NCBI RefSeq assembly: GCF_001660705.2
Contig: NZ_LYBV02000020.1
Span: 1 to 64,000, forward strand
DNA from: Saccharicrinis aurantiacus
GTDB taxonomy: Bacteria; Bacteroidota; Bacteroidia; Bacteroidales; Marinilabiliaceae
Direction of reading: 5' to 3'
DNA: 64,000 nt
Below the pieces are notes generated by a model, which saw only the letters and a list, made by a program, of their open reading frames with translations, was not told the DNA's origin and searched no databases. The position numbers and the translations under genes were made by a program. This document shows positions 35,102-44,571 of the stretch, piece by piece. Position 1 is the stretch's first letter, and every line of letters begins with the position of its first letter.

Positions 35102-35980
35102 TTACGCTTTTGTATGCTTCCATCGCTTGTGCGACCACAACCAGTTTTCTGGTTTCTTTCTGATAATTTCTTCTAACTTGTTTTTGTACAAATCGGTTAT
35201 CTCGCCGTCCTTGCATTTCGAAGGATCTTCAACAAGAACAGATAATTCTAGTTCGTAAAAACCGCGTTTCACTCTTTGTATGTCAATATAAATTACCGGA
35301 TAGTTATTGATTTTAGCATGTCTTTCGATACCAGAAAGAAAGGCCGTTTCAATACCTAAAAATGATGTCCAGTGTGCATATTTTAACTGGTTTCCTTTGG
35401 AAGGACTTTGATCGGCAGCCATTAAAAATACATAATTCTGATCTTTATATTTTTCAAAGGTAGCAGCTGTTTGTTTTATCGAAGCCAATTCAGTACCACA
35501 TTTACTGCGACTATCGCGCAGTATCTTATCCATATACTTGTTTCGAACCGGTTTGTAGAAAGCCACAAAATTATTATCGCACTGCAGGCTTCCTGATAAG
35601 CTTCCCCATTCCCAATTGGCATAATGACCCGTGGCACCAATAATTCCTTTGTGTTTCTTAAAGATATCTTGTAAAAGCTCAGGGTTCTTTATTTTATGGC
35701 GTTTTACTACTGTTGACTTACGTATGGTGAAAGTTTTAAAGCTCTCAACAAAATTGTCGCATAAGTTTCGGTAAAACAGTTTGCGAAGAAGTTTTAATTC
35801 GTCATCTGTTTTTTCGGGGAAAGCCTTTTTTAGATTAGAAGAAACTACCTCAACTCTGTACTTTGCTACATTGAGCATTATAAAACTGGCAAAGTTAGAA
35901 AACCAATATAATGCCCTAAATGGCATTACACTCACTATAAGCACTAAGAGGTAGAAAATACCTGTCAAAAATAATTTCAT
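35102..35980 (-). CDS. LpxL/HtrB-type lipid A acyltransferase
   Basis: A 292-residue inner-membrane acyltransferase with an N-terminal hydrophobic anchor (about 1-36). It has the HX4E catalytic motif (His119 to Glu124 in GHYANWEWGSL), FVAFYKPVRNKYMD, and a MAADQSPSKGN block typical of the LpxL/LpxM family. It is expected to add a secondary acyl chain to lipid A or to another lipid. The first gene of a two-gene operon with the acyl-CoA ligase. Confidence 0.88.
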   Translation of the reverse strand: MKLFLTGIFYLLVLIVSVMPFRALYWFSNFASFIMLNVAKYRVEVVSSNLKKAFPEKTDDELKLLRKLFYRNLCDNFVESFKTFTIRKSTVVKRHKIKNPELLQDIFKKHKGIIGATGHYANWEWGSLSGSLQCDNNFVAFYKPVRNKYMDKILRDSRSKCGTELASIKQTAATFEKYKDQNYVFLMAADQSPSKGNQLKYAHWTSFLGIETAFLSGIERHAKINNYPVIYIDIQRVKRGFYELELSVLVEDPSKCKDGEITDLYKNKLEEIIRKKPENWLWSHKRWKHTKA

Positions 35981-36525
35981 TCTAAAATGTTCTATTGTTT
36001 ATAAACTCTCACACCACTATCAACCTCCTTCAAAACAATACAGATGAATGTTTTAACTTTTGAGGACTTAAATGCATTAAAAGAAAAGTCGTCTCTTAGA
36101 TACTTATTCTGTTAAGAAAGGTTACAAAGTATTGTAACTGCTAGCCTTTAGCATAAATATAAAATAGTAACCGTATTACCTATTGTTTTGTTGTATTGTG
36201 TTTTAGATAATACTTGTTATTAAATATTTATTGGTAATAATTTTATTCAGGTAATCCGATACTATAATTAACTCTTTGCAATAACAGCTCAAAATACATG
36301 CCGTAAATTAGGGAGTAATGACTTTGGGGTATATTAAAATACGCATGCGCTACTTCATACCATTAATCTGGCTTAGTGTTAATTGCGAGCTGTTATCTAT
36401 ATGTCTCAATTCGATCTTGGTGTGTTTTTTACCATTCATCTATAGAAACAAGTTACTCGTCTATGGATGTTCTAAATTAATGCTTATTTAAGTATATTTA
36501 ATGTAAACTTCTAAAACATAGCGAA
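35981..36525. other. Intergenic region with weak signals
   Basis: About 545 bp between divergent genes. TATATTTA at 36494-36501 may be the -7 box of the plus-strand gene. There is a 10-bp inverted repeat with a long spacer (36281-36290, 36387-36396) and an imperfect CATCTATAG/CTATGGATG pair near 36440-36470. No coding signal. Confidence 0.35.
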
Positions 36526-39168
36526 ATGTATAATATTTTAACTACACTGATGATTCTTGCATCGCTAAGTATATTTGAAATAGCGAGAGGCGAAGAGAAC
36601 CCAAGTTCAACACCATTTAATTGTGATTACAATGCCTATTTATTTCAGAAAAAAGATGTATTTGCTATTGACCTGGCCTCAGGAAGCGCTTATTTGGTTG
36701 CTGTAGATGTTGTTAAAAATGGCAACATAAATGCAGCGGGGTATAATCCAGTTGACGGATTTATATGGGCTTCTGTAACAACACCTCAAAAAACGATTAT
36801 CCGAATAGGAAAAGACTTTGGTGTTACTGAATTTGAAGTGCCTGAGTTACCTAACACCAATCGTTATATTGGAGACGTTAGTAATACAGGTATTTATTAT
36901 GCTAAAGGTGGCGGCACAGAATTACACCTTATTGATTTGAATATTGAGAACTACGATGGTGATGTTAGTCATCTGAAGACTATGAATTTATCTCAGGATA
37001 TATCTATTCATGATTGGGCCTTTAATGCGGTAGATGGATTCTTATATACGGTGGAGAAGAAAACTAATATTTTATATCGTGTTAGTCCAGAATCAGGTGA
37101 TGTAATAGCCCTAGGTGAGGTTCCAATTTTAAGTGGTGTTAATTATACCTATGGAGCAGTTTATTTTGATAGTGAAGGTAGGTTTTATGTATCCTCAAAT
37201 AATACCGGTACAATTTATATTATTTATGATGTACAAGACATAGAGCCCAATGGTGTAATAAATTCAAATTTGTTTGCTTATGGTCCATCAAGCAGTAGTA
37301 ACGATGGAGCTCGTTGTCCAACTGCTCCTGTGCCACAAGAAGATTGTTTAAATGGAATTGATGATGATGGCGATGGCCTAATTGATTGCGATGATCCATC
37401 TTGTTCAGGTGTTGCAGAATGCCCAGTAATTACGATTACCAGCTCAGGTAATGATGGTGGCTTAGAAAGTAATAATCGTCTAGGGGAGAAAATCAATCAG
37501 CGTAATTTCAATAGGGTTAAGAACAATGTAAAATTTGACAAATTAAAAGCAGCCAAATTTACAGGAGTACCTTCGTTAAAAGCCTCAACAAATGGTGTTC
37601 CTGAAATTGGTTCAATGATTCCCGTAGAGTCACCTATACCTGGTTTAATAGGAGTTACATCCACACCGGGAGATTTAATAGATATAACTAATGCAGTTGA
37701 GATTCATTCAATTGATTACCTTGATGAAGAAGACACGCGCGCTGCTTTAATAGCTATTAAAACAGAGAATGGTGTTTATGAGCATACAAAGTATATATGC
37801 GATAGAATGAGTGGGTCTGAAATATTATCTGTTAATAATATTATTATTGGTGGTGATAGTGATAGTGATAGTGATGATATTGGTGGTCATCACTTTATAA
37901 AAACCGAAATAAAAACCCCTGAAGGAGCTAAAGAACATGTTATAAGTTTTGCAGCACGTTTGCAAGATGATCAGTTTGTTATTGAATCTCATTGGAATTT
38001 AGATCAGTTTACTGCTGATAGTGATTATTATAACTTCCAAATTTGGGCTAACAATGCAGATGATTTGGTTACAATTGCGAATAGCATTCTAGAATTAATA
38101 GAAGCTCAAAAAACAATTGGTTCTTACAATTTATCTGCAGAGCCTCCTGTTTTTGTAAAAAGTGGTGCTTATAAGAATGGTGTTTTAAATCTTCAAATAA
38201 TTAATACCCTTTATCAGGTAGATGGTTTAGGATATCAGATTGATGGGGGTATGTCGCCAACAGAAACAAGTGCTGAAATCGATAAAGAAGAGACTCTTAC
38301 CTTAGATGAATATCTTAATGATGTTAATATAGAGATTGGGCAGATGTTTGATTTTGGTTTCAGGTTGAGTAATAGTAAAGATATGTCACCTGATGATCTG
38401 TTTTTCTCTGATGGTGCTTATGGAGTTGATACTAATGACGGAGCAACAACAATATTAGATTATTCAGTTACAAATAATAGTTTCTTATATGAAGGTGAGG
38501 GGCAAAGAATTGAACGAAATGCTAATTTAGAAATTAGTACAGATAGTTATGGCGTACTATATCGTTCTTTAACCCCCCGATTCATATCAAGCGATTTCTC
38601 AGCGTTTAATAGTTTGAGTTTTAATGCCTCCGGCAATGGCGAATTAATAGTTTCATTATTTAAAACGAGTGTTGAGGACTGGAGTAATCAATTTAAAACT
38701 CAAATAACACTCACAGATTCTGATGAAAGGTATAATTTATTATTCTCAGATTTTGTTGGTGGAGAACCAGAGTTTAATGCAACAGACTTAACAACATTAG
38801 TATTTATTATGGAGGCCTCCAATCAAGGAGTTGAAGAGAATAGGCGTTTAAATATTAGCGATATAGAGTTTTTATCTGTGCCTACTGATATTGATGGTAT
38901 TCCTGCAGATGAAATTGAATTATCAATTATTCCTAATCCAATAAGAACTTCTGGTGTTATTCAATTCTATTCAGATTCAGGAGAAAATTATAAACTTGAA
39001 CTATTATCAAGTACAGGGGTAAATGTAAGGACCTACGAAGGAGTGGCATACCAAGGTCTTAACGAAATACAAATTGATAAAGACGATATTAAAAGTGGGG
39101 TTTACATATATAGATTAATCACTCCAAATGGGAAAAGAAATAAAGGTAAGGTAGTTTTCATAGATTAA
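36526..39168 (+). CDS. Large secreted protein with T9SS type-A domain
   Basis: An 880-residue protein: signal peptide (about 1-22), a domain of about 240 residues with repeated beta-blade patterns (IDLASGSAYLV, AFNAVDGFLYTVEKK, YVSSNNTGTIYII; DUF6923/beta-propeller-like), a short calcium-binding-type loop CLNGIDDDGDGLIDCDDPSC (about 275-294), a Ser/Asn/Lys linker, a long mixed domain with a DSDSDSDD stretch coded by three GATAGT units, a possible galactose-binding-like module (about 620-780) and a sorting domain from SIIPNPIRTSG (about 800-880). The function is unknown; an adhesin or cell-surface protein is likely. It is monocistronic with a strong terminator. Confidence 0.75.
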   Translation: MYNILTTLMILASLSIFEIARGEENPSSTPFNCDYNAYLFQKKDVFAIDLASGSAYLVAVDVVKNGNINAAGYNPVDGFIWASVTTPQKTIIRIGKDFGVTEFEVPELPNTNRYIGDVSNTGIYYAKGGGTELHLIDLNIENYDGDVSHLKTMNLSQDISIHDWAFNAVDGFLYTVEKKTNILYRVSPESGDVIALGEVPILSGVNYTYGAVYFDSEGRFYVSSNNTGTIYIIYDVQDIEPNGVINSNLFAYGPSSSSNDGARCPTAPVPQEDCLNGIDDDGDGLIDCDDPSCSGVAECPVITITSSGNDGGLESNNRLGEKINQRNFNRVKNNVKFDKLKAAKFTGVPSLKASTNGVPEIGSMIPVESPIPGLIGVTSTPGDLIDITNAVEIHSIDYLDEEDTRAALIAIKTENGVYEHTKYICDRMSGSEILSVNNIIIGGDSDSDSDDIGGHHFIKTEIKTPEGAKEHVISFAARLQDDQFVIESHWNLDQFTADSDYYNFQIWANNADDLVTIANSILELIEAQKTIGSYNLSAEPPVFVKSGAYKNGVLNLQIINTLYQVDGLGYQIDGGMSPTETSAEIDKEETLTLDEYLNDVNIEIGQMFDFGFRLSNSKDMSPDDLFFSDGAYGVDTNDGATTILDYSVTNNSFLYEGEGQRIERNANLEISTDSYGVLYRSLTPRFISSDFSAFNSLSFNASGNGELIVSLFKTSVEDWSNQFKTQITLTDSDERYNLLFSDFVGGEPEFNATDLTTLVFIMEASNQGVEENRRLNISDIEFLSVPTDIDGIPADEIELSIIPNPIRTSGVIQFYSDSGENYKLELLSSTGVNVRTYEGVAYQGLNEIQIDKDDIKSGVYIYRLITPNGKRNKGKVVFID

Positions 39169-39197
39169 TTAGAAGTTTTAGATTGTTTAGTTTTCTA

Positions 39198-39227
39198 GGT
39201 AGTCGCTTATGCGGCTACCTTTTTTTT
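39198..39227 (+). terminator. Intrinsic terminator
   Basis: GGTAGTCGC (39198-39206) pairs with GCGGCTACC (39211-39219) with one G-U pair, followed by eight T. It ends the transcript of the large T9SS protein. Confidence 0.85.
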
Positions 39228-39413
39228 GCTTAATGCAGTTAGCATAGTGACTTATATCAAAAATATCGTCATATGATTGATGTAAATTATTCCTTAAGTG
39301 CCTCTTTTTCTTCATGAAGCATCAATGTGGCTATGGCTATATATCTGTTTTATTCATAGCAGAAGCTTTAAATTATTCAATTTCTCATCAATTATTTAAT
39401 AAGGTATTTGGTA

Positions 39414-41549
39414 TTACCAATCCATATCAGTCGACTTATATTTTGAAGGCTTTTTACTGCGCGATTCATTATTTTTTTGCTCTTGCTTTAATACATCTTG
39501 CGCATTATCGTTAGGCGGGGGAAATCCTTCTACTTCATCCATGCTACTTAATTCTGCTGAGGCTTCGCTTTGTGCTTCGGCAAAATCAGATTCACTCTCT
39601 TGGTCACTTTCCTCACTTTCGCCTTCTTCATCAGATTCTTGCTGTCCCTCGGGCATGTTAGGATCCTGATTATACTGGCTGTTAAAATAGTCAATAGTTT
39701 CCTGAATTAGCTTAGCTGCATTGCGTTGGTGACTTGATAAATTATGCTGTTTTTTTGAGGTAATCAATTTAGCTGCTTTTTGTTGAAACATAAAAGTAGA
39801 ATCCATTTTATTGATGGCTATTTTATGTATCGTATCTTGCTCAAACTGTATTTGTAATACATTGTGAATCGAATCAAGCGCAGTCTCTAAATTCCAAATT
39901 AGTTGTAATGCAAGGCGCGTAGTATCACTATATTGTAACTGTGTTTGTGCAAACTGCTGTAACTTTTCGGTACGATTATCCTGAGTGAAATTTTGTTTCT
40001 TATTTAGTTTCTTACGTAGGAACCAAGTTACATTGTTATTATGCTTCTGCTGCAATTGCAATTCGTTGGTCAACACTTTTAATATCTCCTTTACAGGATC
40101 ATTCATTTGATCTTGCAACTGATTTTGCTTTTCAATTTCTGCCAATAATTCATTCTCACTTTGCTTAACAACTTCGTAGTTGAATATGGCATCTTTTAGT
40201 TTTGGGTTTAGTTCTAAGGCAATTTTGTAATAGCTTAAACTTTCGTTGTAGAGTTGCAGTTTTAATTCATCAATATCAAATTCCTCGTCCTCTTCAATAT
40301 CTATTTCTATATGAAAAGTTTGTTGGTACAAACAATTAGCAACATTATATGCCAAAGCAGCTTTTGTTTCCCGATGTGTACTTTGTTCGTAAGCTGTTTT
40401 GTAATCGTTTGTAGCCAATATATAGGCTTCTTGATTGGTACTTAATTGTGCACTTTTGTTTAGTTGTTTAATCTTATTTTGCTCATTATTACAACTGAGC
40501 AATGATAATATGAAAAACGGAATAAGAACCTTAGTGATTTGATGTCCCTTTCTTTTAGAGATGGCTAGTGTGATAAAAACTAATAATAAAGCCAATGCTA
40601 TAAACCATTGAAACTGCTCTTTAAAGCTGCTAATGTCAGATTCTATTTCACTTTTGAGTTGTGCATTGTTTTTATGTTGCTGATAGATATTAATTAAGTT
40701 AATGGTTTTGCCAACCGTTTCTTCATAAGCTCCTTTGGTAATTTTGGCTATTTGTTTGAGGGCTTCAGGTTCTAATGCTGTTTTTACGGGTTCTCCATGA
40801 TGTTGTACATAAGGGGATGTTTGCATTTTATCAGCATCTGTTTCTGGTATTAAGCTCTCAATATTGGCATTCCCAATACCAATGCTTACCAAGTTAATTT
40901 GGTTCTTTAGGAAGTATTGGCCCAATGAATCTAATTTGCCCATATCACCGCCATCCGATAATAGTAATACATCAACTAAAGCCTGTTTTTGCGTTTCAAG
41001 CAAATCGTTACAAACCCGTTCCATGCCTGTTGAGATATAGGTGCCACCTACATTAGCCGATTGCCAATCCACATCTTGCACTACACTCTTAAAAAAGTTA
41101 TAATCGTAAGTAAGAGGACAAGCAATTTGCGATGCACCAGCAAAAACCACCAATGCAATTCGGTCACCTTCCAAGCTCTCAGCAAACTCTATAATAGCTT
41201 GCTTTGAAGCTTCAAGTCTGTTGGGTTTCAAATCCTCAGCCAACATACTTCTGGATACATCAAGCAGAATTACAATATCTTTTCCTTGGCGGATGGAGGT
41301 GTCTGTTTTTAAATTCCAAGCGGGTTGTGCCAATGCAAAAATCAGTAAAGCACAAGCAGATAACATTAAAGAAATTTTTAGGTTGCGCAGCTTTTTTGGT
41401 CGCTCAAAAGCACTATCTTTTCTATGTGGAAATAATATTTTTAAAGCCTTACTACGTTTTACCGATGCACGCAAATAAAGAAACAGCAATATGCCAACCA
41501 ATGGCATAAAGCTTAAATATATGGGTTTATATAGTACTAATGCTATCAT
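39414..41549 (-). CDS. BatB-BatC fusion (VWA plus TPR)
   Basis: A protein of about 711 residues joining two Bat aerotolerance proteins. BatB part: membrane helices (about 10-27 and 57-75), a von Willebrand A domain with MIDAS DVSRS (97-101) and a helix (314-330). Then comes a second hydrophobic stretch ending LLSC (339-353), just like the lipobox of a separate BatC, and a TPR region (about 365-480), a Gln/Lys-rich helical part and a very acidic Glu/Ser tail. Start at the ATG at 41549, which overlaps the batA stop as ATGA, so translation is coupled. Last gene of the Bat operon. Bat proteins are linked to stress tolerance and envelope integrity in Bacteroides. Confidence 0.85.
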   Translation of the reverse strand: MIALVLYKPIYLSFMPLVGILLFLYLRASVKRSKALKILFPHRKDSAFERPKKLRNLKISLMLSACALLIFALAQPAWNLKTDTSIRQGKDIVILLDVSRSMLAEDLKPNRLEASKQAIIEFAESLEGDRIALVVFAGASQIACPLTYDYNFFKSVVQDVDWQSANVGGTYISTGMERVCNDLLETQKQALVDVLLLSDGGDMGKLDSLGQYFLKNQINLVSIGIGNANIESLIPETDADKMQTSPYVQHHGEPVKTALEPEALKQIAKITKGAYEETVGKTINLINIYQQHKNNAQLKSEIESDISSFKEQFQWFIALALLLVFITLAISKRKGHQITKVLIPFFILSLLSCNNEQNKIKQLNKSAQLSTNQEAYILATNDYKTAYEQSTHRETKAALAYNVANCLYQQTFHIEIDIEEDEEFDIDELKLQLYNESLSYYKIALELNPKLKDAIFNYEVVKQSENELLAEIEKQNQLQDQMNDPVKEILKVLTNELQLQQKHNNNVTWFLRKKLNKKQNFTQDNRTEKLQQFAQTQLQYSDTTRLALQLIWNLETALDSIHNVLQIQFEQDTIHKIAINKMDSTFMFQQKAAKLITSKKQHNLSSHQRNAAKLIQETIDYFNSQYNQDPNMPEGQQESDEEGESEESDQESESDFAEAQSEASAELSSMDEVEGFPPPNDNAQDVLKQEQKNNESRSKKPSKYKSTDMDW

Positions 41550-42601
41550 GGAATTTTGCGTAATAAGGTGTTGCGAAGTATTATTTCGGAGCAAAGTGTC
41601 AGTAAGGCCAATAGTGCAAAAATGTAAAACACATCCTTTTTTTCTATCACCGATATGGTTTTGATATCGCTCTTTTCAAGTTCATCAATTTCTTTATACA
41701 CTTTGTTAAGCGTACCAAAATCGTGTGCACGCCAAAACTTGCCTCCTGTTAAGTTCGACATTTGCTGTAAGGTATAGTCTGTTTGGCTTAAATCTTCGGG
41801 CAACTCAATAGTTTGTCCTTCGTGTTCTATTTCTTGTGTATCGGGTTCGTCTTGTAACGAGATGGTATAAATTTTAATGCCCCATTTATTGGCCAATGCT
41901 GCTGCTGCCATGGGTTGGTATTTACCACAGTTATTTTCGCCATCTGTTAACAGGATGATGATTTTACTTTTTACAGAAGTATCATCTGTTTTTTGTACGT
42001 TTTGCTGATCGTAAATATCATCCATGCGTTCAAGGCGCGCTGCAGCAAGGGCAGTTGCATCGCCATAAGCAGTTCCATCTTCGTTGGGGCGATCTTCAAT
42101 TTCAAGTTTATCCACAAAGTGCACCAATACATCAGGCCCCATAATAAACGGACAAATGGTATTGGCAAATCGTGCAAATGAAATGATACCTATAACATCG
42201 TGTGTGCGTCCCATAAAAGTAGAATCGTTACCCTTTATAAAACCAGCTATAACATGTTTGGCTACTTCCATTCGAGTAGCAGAACTATCTGCAATTTGAA
42301 CATTCTGATCCATACTACTCGAGATATCCACCACCAGTTGCATGGCAATCCCCTTTGATTTTCGTTCAGACTTTGCATTTGTAGTTACCGGGCGTGCTAG
42401 GGCAAATATTAGAAAAAAGGCAGTTGCTATCTGCAATATATAAGGCAGCTTATAATACCATTGCTGACGTTTATTTATGAGTTGCATTGCAGCATCATTC
42501 GACATGGAAATACCACTAGCCGTATTTTTGCGCTTGCGGTAAATCACAATTGCAAGCAATAGCGGAAGTAAAAATAATGCTATGGGTGATTCAAATTGCA
42601 T
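41546..42601 (-). CDS. batA: BatA, VWA-domain membrane protein
   Basis: A 351-residue inner-membrane protein: two N-terminal helices (about 6-20 and 52-70), a von Willebrand A domain with MIDAS DISSS (92-96) and a later LLTDGENNCG, and a C-terminal helix (about 325-342). This is the BatA layout. It probably forms a membrane complex with BatB-BatC and is acted on by the MoxR ATPase coded upstream. It overlaps batBC by 4 nt. A structured repeat fills the 216 bp between it and the preceding lipoprotein gene, which may affect polarity. Confidence 0.87.
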   Translation of the reverse strand: MQFESPIALFLLPLLLAIVIYRKRKNTASGISMSNDAAMQLINKRQQWYYKLPYILQIATAFFLIFALARPVTTNAKSERKSKGIAMQLVVDISSSMDQNVQIADSSATRMEVAKHVIAGFIKGNDSTFMGRTHDVIGIISFARFANTICPFIMGPDVLVHFVDKLEIEDRPNEDGTAYGDATALAAARLERMDDIYDQQNVQKTDDTSVKSKIIILLTDGENNCGKYQPMAAAALANKWGIKIYTISLQDEPDTQEIEHEGQTIELPEDLSQTDYTLQQMSNLTGGKFWRAHDFGTLNKVYKEIDELEKSDIKTISVIEKKDVFYIFALLALLTLCSEIILRNTLLRKIP

Positions 42602-42640
42602 TGACTATATGTATATTTTATATTTCGTATTATATCATTT

Positions 42641-42838
42641 AATTGCTCAAGCCGCAAGGGCTTTTACTTTCTCCCTGCAGTCGCAGAAAGTAAACAAAGA
42701 GGACCGTGGCTGCAGCACTCGCTTACCCACTTTTGTTTCATTGCTGAGACAAAAAATAACTCGCTGCGCTCAAACAGCTTTTTGTCTTTTCATCAATTTC
42801 AACAAGTGGGTCCCAAGCTACGTCACTGAGGCCAACCC
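42641..42838. repeat. Structured intergenic repeat inside the Bat operon
   Basis: About 200 bp of GC-richer DNA with nested inverted repeats. TTTACTTTCT (42663-42672) pairs with AGAAAGTAAA (42685-42694). ACCCACTT (42725-42732) pairs with AAGTGGGT (42804-42811), enclosing GACAAAAA (42748-42755) with TTTTTGTC (42779-42786). The element reaches into the 3' end of the upstream lipoprotein gene and supplies its last codons. A plus-strand frame of 108 codons crosses it but has no gene-like features. It looks like a dispersed non-coding repeat of the kind found in Bacteroidota genomes. Confidence 0.6.
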
Positions 42839-43699
42839 ACGATGCATATTTTTCAGTTTAGTTATTAAAAAATCTATTAACTTGTTCCGACGTTCTGATT
42901 CAGCTTGATTATTAGCAAAACTTTGTTCTTTATAATAGCTATCATATTCGTTAATAAGTTTGATATATTCTGTAGGTTGAAGATGTGCCTTAAAACTAAT
43001 TAAGAGCCTTTGTAAATGGCTATCGAATTTCATTGGGCTTGTCGGCTTAAGCCTTAATGATTCTATTTCTTTTAATAAGTATGCCTTTTCATCACGATCA
43101 ATAATAGGTGTCTCAACTTTAGTTTGAAGCCTTCTCTTATAGATGTAAAATCCTCCTGCCGATAGCAGAATAATGATTGTTATAAATACAAATGGGAAAC
43201 GAAAGGGTAATTTTGTAATGATTGGTTTTGGCTCGGCATTTTTATCATTCAGCACTGAGTTTATAAATATCTGTATGCTATCAGTTTTTACCTCAGCCCC
43301 ATTATTGAATTGCACATTAAAGCCAGAAAACCATATTGTATCGGCTTGCTTAGCAGAGAAAATAAATTGGTATTGATGCAATAATCTATCTGCACTTGAA
43401 GCAACAACGATGTTCTTATTGAAATGCGCTAATTGCAAATGCTTCTTGTATTGTTTATCTATGGAAACCTTAGGCGTAAGTTCTTCATTACTCTCAATAT
43501 TTAAACTAAAATTAATATAATCAGGTAAATGATATTGCGTTTTTTGTAATCGAAGCTCAACAGAGCTTTCTTCTAATGAATAATGCTGTCTTAGGCTAGT
43601 ATCTTCTTTCTTATTGCAAGCTAATAATACTACTCCCATGAGGGAAGCAAACATTAATTGGTAGAATAAATTGTATGTATGATTTCTATGCGCCCACAT
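42818..43699 (-). CDS. Bat-operon lipoprotein (BatD-like small protein)
   Basis: A 293-residue protein with an N-terminal lipobox (VVLLAC, Cys at about 28), a periplasmic beta-rich domain (about 35-165), one membrane span (about 170-190) and a basic cytoplasmic tail of about 100 residues. This is the usual layout of the DUF4381/BatD-like gene found between DUF58 and VWA genes in MoxR operons. The family assignment is by position and layout only. The last eight codons and the stop lie in the structured repeat, so the original C-terminus may have been changed. It overlaps the DUF58 gene by 14 nt. Confidence 0.7.
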   Translation of the reverse strand: MWAHRNHTYNLFYQLMFASLMGVVLLACNKKEDTSLRQHYSLEESSVELRLQKTQYHLPDYINFSLNIESNEELTPKVSIDKQYKKHLQLAHFNKNIVVASSADRLLHQYQFIFSAKQADTIWFSGFNVQFNNGAEVKTDSIQIFINSVLNDKNAEPKPIITKLPFRFPFVFITIIILLSAGGFYIYKRRLQTKVETPIIDRDEKAYLLKEIESLRLKPTSPMKFDSHLQRLLISFKAHLQPTEYIKLINEYDSYYKEQSFANNQAESERRNKLIDFLITKLKNMHRGLASVT

Positions 43700-44570
43700 G
43701 ATTCCGTCCTTTTTTGCGTTGACTAAAAAAATGCTTTAAACTAATTACTGCGTCATCATTTGCATTAAGCTTGAGATGTTCGCAATTTACATCGAGCAGC
43801 ATACGATGTAATTTGCCTTGTTGCTCACGGAGTGATGCATTTATTTTTTTAAGTAGCTTTCGGTTAGATGTGTTAATAATGCCTGAGGTGCCACTTTCAA
43901 TAGCATTCATTTCAATTAAGCCCACATTTGGTAATGCTTCGTCTAAAGGGTCGCTTACTTGCAAACAAATTAAATCGTGCAATTCCGATACCAACTCCAA
44001 TTCCTCTTGATAATTAGAATCCATAAAATCGGAAAGAAGAAATACCAAGGCATTTTTCTTTTCTAAGGAAATTAATTGTTGTAAGGCTGTTTTGATGCTC
44101 GTTTTTTTAGAATGGGTAGCTTCTTTATATAGTAAGTTGATGGCTTTTATACTTTGCGATGCCGTTTTTGAAGGAGGTAAATATCCCTCTATTTCATCTG
44201 TAAATTTAATAATAGAAACCTGATCGCGGTTACGCACGCAAAGCATGGTAAGTAAGGTAGCTAGTTTGGTAATAACACTTTGCTTGCTCGACTCTAAACT
44301 ATGCACCAAACCAGAAGCAGAAGCATCTACCAATATAAAAACAGATAATTCTTTATCCTCTAAATTCTGGCGGATATATAAATCACCGGTTCGTGCAGTC
44401 ACATTCCAATCAATCATTCGAATCTCATCACCCGGGGCATACTTTCGTATTTCAGCCAATTCGTAGCCGTGGCCTTTAAAGGCACTGCGGAATAAGCCTG
44501 CTAACTGTTCATCAACAATTTTAAGAAATTGCAGGTGAATATCGTGAATGTCGGTTTCGTGTACTGACAT
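43686..44570 (-). CDS. DUF58 domain protein of the Bat operon
   Basis: A protein of about 294 residues of the DUF58 family: GHGYELAEIRKYAPGDEIRM, IDWNVTARTGDLYIRQN, followed by a degenerate VWA fold (VFILVDASASG and LLSDFMDS). It is cytoplasmic and typically coded next to moxR; a partner or target of that ATPase. Start at the ATG at 44570, next to the moxR stop; the longer frame would start with TTG. Confidence 0.86.
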   Translation of the reverse strand: MSVHETDIHDIHLQFLKIVDEQLAGLFRSAFKGHGYELAEIRKYAPGDEIRMIDWNVTARTGDLYIRQNLEDKELSVFILVDASASGLVHSLESSKQSVITKLATLLTMLCVRNRDQVSIIKFTDEIEGYLPPSKTASQSIKAINLLYKEATHSKKTSIKTALQQLISLEKKNALVFLLSDFMDSNYQEELELVSELHDLICLQVSDPLDEALPNVGLIEMNAIESGTSGIINTSNRKLLKKINASLREQQGKLHRMLLDVNCEHLKLNANDDAVISLKHFFSQRKKGRNHVGA

Positions 44571-44571
44571 A

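Noticed and set aside
36281-36396. 10-bp inverted repeat with a 96-nt spacer
   Set aside because: A match of this length is not far from chance in a 545-bp AT-rich gap, and nothing else supports a function.
37855-37872. Three GATAGT units as a phase-variable repeat
   Set aside because: Three six-base units cannot shift the reading frame and are too few for frequent slippage. They only encode Asp-Ser pairs.
39314-39514. 66-codon plus-strand frame at the end of batBC
   Set aside because: Its 3' half is antisense to the acidic tail of batBC, and it has no signal peptide, ribosome site or family resemblance.
42582-42908. 108-codon plus-strand frame across the Bat operon gap
   Set aside because: It runs through the structured repeat and into the lipoprotein gene on the other strand. 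The composition and lack of any domain pattern fit a chance frame.
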